Source: Schizosaccharomyces osmophilus (lineage: Eukaryota; Ascomycota; Schizosaccharomycetes; Schizosaccharomycetales; Schizosaccharomycetaceae). Taken from it: 64,000 nt of DNA. Below the pieces are notes generated by a model. It saw only the letters and a program-made list of their open reading frames with translations, was not told the origin of the DNA and did no database searches. This document shows, one piece after another, positions 63,505-64,000 of the stretch. The stretch lies in contig NC_079238.1 of NCBI RefSeq assembly GCF_027921745.1, positions 1,984,001-2,048,000 on the forward strand, given 5' to 3'. The translations under genes were made by a program, and so were the position numbers. Within the stretch, counting starts at the first letter, position 1, and each line of letters begins with the position of its first letter.

Positions 63505-64000
63505 TTCAATACCAAAAACCCAAGAATTGTATGAGTAATGGATCAAATAGAAATTTTTTTCTGGTAAGCAAAAATGAAGTTGGATTTTAACGGTGAATAA
63601 GTACTAGGGCTAGCTTAGTGTATTGGGTTGGCTCTCGTTGGTAAATAATGCTCCGCGACATTCCTCTTCGTGTATTTCTTCAAAATACTTGATATTTTTA
63701 ATTAAAAAGAAAAAAAAAAGAAAAAAAAATATTACTTCTATACTAAAAGCTTTTTTGAATACTATAAAACTTAAAACTGAAGCTTCATATTGCCAACTTC
63801 GTACTTCAGAGCGGTTGAGTTCTAGCTACAACGATTTGGTTTTCTTCGACGATCATTCATTCTCGTAATATTTGCAATCAAATACAAAAATTTTTAAAGC
63901 TGTCGTGTTCCAATAAGTCTAAGCAAAACTCATTCAGCAAGGTTCAAGACGGCATTGGAAGAAAGTGAGTGTAAGTCAAAACTCGAGCGTGAAGGAAAAA
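63505..64000. other. Right edge: mss116 upstream flank
   Basis: 496 bases to the window end. A-rich run with AAAGAAAAAAAAAAG near 63706. No supported gene, though a leader or first exon of an off-window gene could begin here. Confidence 0.45.

Overview
The window is nuclear DNA of a fission yeast (Schizosaccharomyces), but probably not S. pombe itself. The actin is nearly the S. pombe protein with a few substitutions. Genes are compact and carry short introns with GTANGT-type donors and CTAAC/CTAAT branch sites. The gene order matches my memory of S. pombe chromosome II: ivn1, sws1, rsp1, uS15m, cog8, his3, alg2, mok12, act1, mei4, cdk9, wdr8, omh5, git5, mug93, bem46, nep2, then mis15, rps10, prp5, nrk1, abo2, mrd1, ist2, mss116. 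A close relative such as the octosporus/cryophilus/osmophilus group is likely; this is inferred from sequence alone.

Layout. 1-12.5 kb: CDC50-family flippase subunit, SWIM-domain repair factor, J-protein for microtubule organisation, mitochondrial S15, COG subunit 8, histidinol-phosphate aminotransferase (with a 12-nt microexon) and the Alg2 mannosyltransferase. 12.5-24.2 kb: a 7-kb alpha-glucan synthase gene with a Mei4-type (FLEX) site in its promoter, actin, and the meiotic forkhead factor Mei4, whose mRNA strand is rich in UNAAAC (Mmi1/DSR) motifs. 24.7-34.4 kb: Cdk9, Wdr8, a small unknown ORF, tRNA-Trp(CCA), a KTR-type mannosyltransferase, G-beta Git5 and the TPR protein Mug93 with a possible extra 3' exon. 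34.9-44 kb: a DUF2423 nucleolar protein, Fcf1, Bem46, the deneddylase Nep2, an orphan protein and Mis15/CENP-N. The 1.9-kb space between bem46 and nep2 holds an unusual long imperfect inverted repeat that gives both divergent leaders the same pyrimidine-rich element. 44.2-64 kb: ribosomal protein S10 (with HomolD/HomolE boxes), Prp5/PLRG1, nicotinamide riboside kinase (five exons), the ATAD2-like AAA protein Abo2, a mitochondrial membrane protein, a Kre6/Skn1-like N-terminal membrane domain with no catalytic domain, Mrd1, the anoctamin Ist2 and the mitochondrial DEAD-box helicase Mss116.

This is ordinary euchromatin of a core eukaryotic genome. I saw no transposon, LTR, CRISPR, operon or bacterial-type system. 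Functional themes that recur are meiosis (mei4, mok12, mug93), secretory glycosylation and wall synthesis (alg2, omh5, cog8, mok12), ribosome biogenesis (fcf1, DUF2423 protein, mrd1, rps10) and mitochondria (uS15m, mss116, the 53.5-kb gene). Exon boundaries were worked out by reading splice signals and checking frame and family sequence by eye; none were tested by alignment software. S. pombe protein lengths and gene order are quoted from memory.
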